Shown: piece after piece, positions 4,545 through 5,274 of the stretch
Layout: every line of letters begins with the position of its first letter
How positions within the stretch are numbered: the stretch's first letter is position 1
Source: an uncultured Collinsella sp.
Lineage (GTDB): Bacteria; Actinomycetota; Coriobacteriia; Coriobacteriales; Coriobacteriaceae
Reading direction: 5' to 3'
Assembly (NCBI GenBank): GCA_958446785.1
Contig: CAUCXP010000129.1
Location: forward strand, 1 to 5,274
DNA length: 5,274 bases
Notes under the pieces: model-generated
The model's database searches: none
Told to the model about the DNA's origin: nothing
What the model saw: the letters and a program-made list of their open reading frames with translations, nothing else
Position numbers and translations under genes: made by a program

Positions 4545-5274
4545 GTGTCAGCTGAAAAGACGCCGGGTATCTTGGCTATCGATACGACGAACTTTGCGCG
4601 CCAGATTGTGCTGGACTTTGAGTTTGCGCCGGTGCCAAAGCAGCGCCAGCGCCGTGGACTGCGCAACGAGATTATCGAGGTCGGCGCCGTCAAGCTCGAT
4701 TATCACGGCAACGTTATGGGCGAGTTCTCGCAGTTTGTGCAGACGGAATTTACCGAAGGCGTTGCGTTTCCCGTCCGCGAGCTTACGGGGATATCGGCTG
4801 TGGACACCGCGATGGCCGATCCTCTCTACATGGTGATCAAAAGGCTCAGCGATTGGATCGGTCGCTACTCCGCCCAGGTGGTTTGCTGGAGCGGGACGGA
4901 CCGTCGACAGCTTTTGACCGAGTGCCAGGCAAAGCACATCGACCTTTCCGCATTTCCTACGGACTGGGCCGACCTGCAGGCGTTTTACACTTCGATTATG
5001 GACGTGGGCAGCCACGGGCGCGTCTCGTTGGGCGACGCGGCAACGTGGTTTGGCATCGAGTTTGACGAGTCGACGGGCCACGCCCACAGCGCCCTGGCCG
5101 ATGCACGCGTGACCGCTAAGCTGCTCAAGCAGATGATGGAGGGGGACTATCACGTGAGTCCGCGCGCCCAGGAAGTCCGCCAACGGTGGGGGATAGGCGA
5201 GCGACCCCAGACGCGCCTTTCCAGCAAGTGCCCCGAGCTGGGCGACCTGCAGCTGAGGTTGAAGGCGGAGGGGA
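4545..5274 (+). CDS. 3'-5' exonuclease, DEDDh (RNase T/DnaQ-like) family, 5' part
   Basis: The first 243 codons of a gene that runs off the right edge. It starts at a GTG (4545-4547); AAAGG (4532-4536) within GGAGAAAGG lies 8 nt upstream and there is no better in-frame start nearby. All five DEDDh residues are present: LDFEF gives D24 and E26 (motif I), CWSGTD gives D119 (motif II), and HSALAD gives H181 and D186 (motif III). NEIIEVGAVKLD (41-52) is the usual strand after motif I. The family removes nucleotides from the 3' end of single-stranded DNA or RNA with two metal ions in the cytoplasm; this protein most resembles stand-alone KapD/Eri-1-like exonucleases rather than a polymerase proofreading subunit, and its substrate cannot be told. 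About 22 residues precede the usual first strand, and residues after ~200 extend past the nuclease fold. The preceding gene-like unit ends at a terminator, so this gene probably has its own promoter. A 211-codon minus-strand frame (4548-5183) is only its shadow. Confidence 0.93.
   Translation, partial: MSAEKTPGILAIDTTNFARQIVLDFEFAPVPKQRQRRGLRNEIIEVGAVKLDYHGNVMGEFSQFVQTEFTEGVAFPVRELTGISAVDTAMADPLYMVIKRLSDWIGRYSAQVVCWSGTDRRQLLTECQAKHIDLSAFPTDWADLQAFYTSIMDVGSHGRVSLGDAATWFGIEFDESTGHAHSALADARVTAKLLKQMMEGDYHVSPRAQEVRQRWGIGERPQTRLSSKCPELGDLQLRLKAEG

Noticed and set aside
4548..5183. 211-codon minus-strand frame
   Set aside because: It lies opposite the exonuclease gene, whose plus-strand product has all five DEDDh residues; the minus frame has no recognisable domain.

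Overview
The window looks like chromosomal DNA of a high-GC, anaerobic, gut-type actinobacterium. Codon use is GC-rich, and the first gene belongs to a xanthine dehydrogenase branch typical of anaerobes. A Coriobacteriia member such as Collinsella is my best guess; this is an inference from protein style and composition, and no marker gene is present to prove it.

Layout from left to right. Positions 1-1810 hold the 3' part of a plus-strand gene for the molybdopterin-binding part of a xanthine dehydrogenase, with the purine-binding and catalytic residues readable. It is followed by a long hairpin without a T-run (1815-1852) and a textbook intrinsic terminator (1880-1915). Positions 1920-2400 hold an array of 48-bp imperfect palindromes separated by 14-bp linkers (period 62 bp). 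Positions 2410-3408 hold a minus-strand gene for a 332-residue protein with an AbiEi-antitoxin-like N-terminal half and a DUF559/Vsr-like PD-(D/E)XK nuclease half. After a 290-bp upstream region, a second array of the same palindromes, again with a 62-bp period, spans 3699-4094. Positions 4105-4382 look like a small plus-strand transcription unit with an inverted repeat, a good sigma70-type promoter, about 215 nt of weakly coding sequence and a terminator. On its opposite strand is an open frame for a short, very hydrophobic peptide that lacks a normal start codon. From 4545 to the window end runs the 5' part of a plus-strand gene for a DEDDh 3'-5' exonuclease.

The two outer genes look like ordinary housekeeping or metabolic genes. 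The 1880-4382 interval between them is the unusual part. Two homologous palindrome arrays bracket a nuclease/antitoxin-like gene, and next to them sits a possible sense/antisense pair resembling a type I toxin-antitoxin locus. In several forward units the hairpin arms pair completely or nearly so only if G-U wobbles in plus-strand RNA are allowed, which hints that the repeats act as RNA. The function of the arrays and any link to the enclosed gene are inference.
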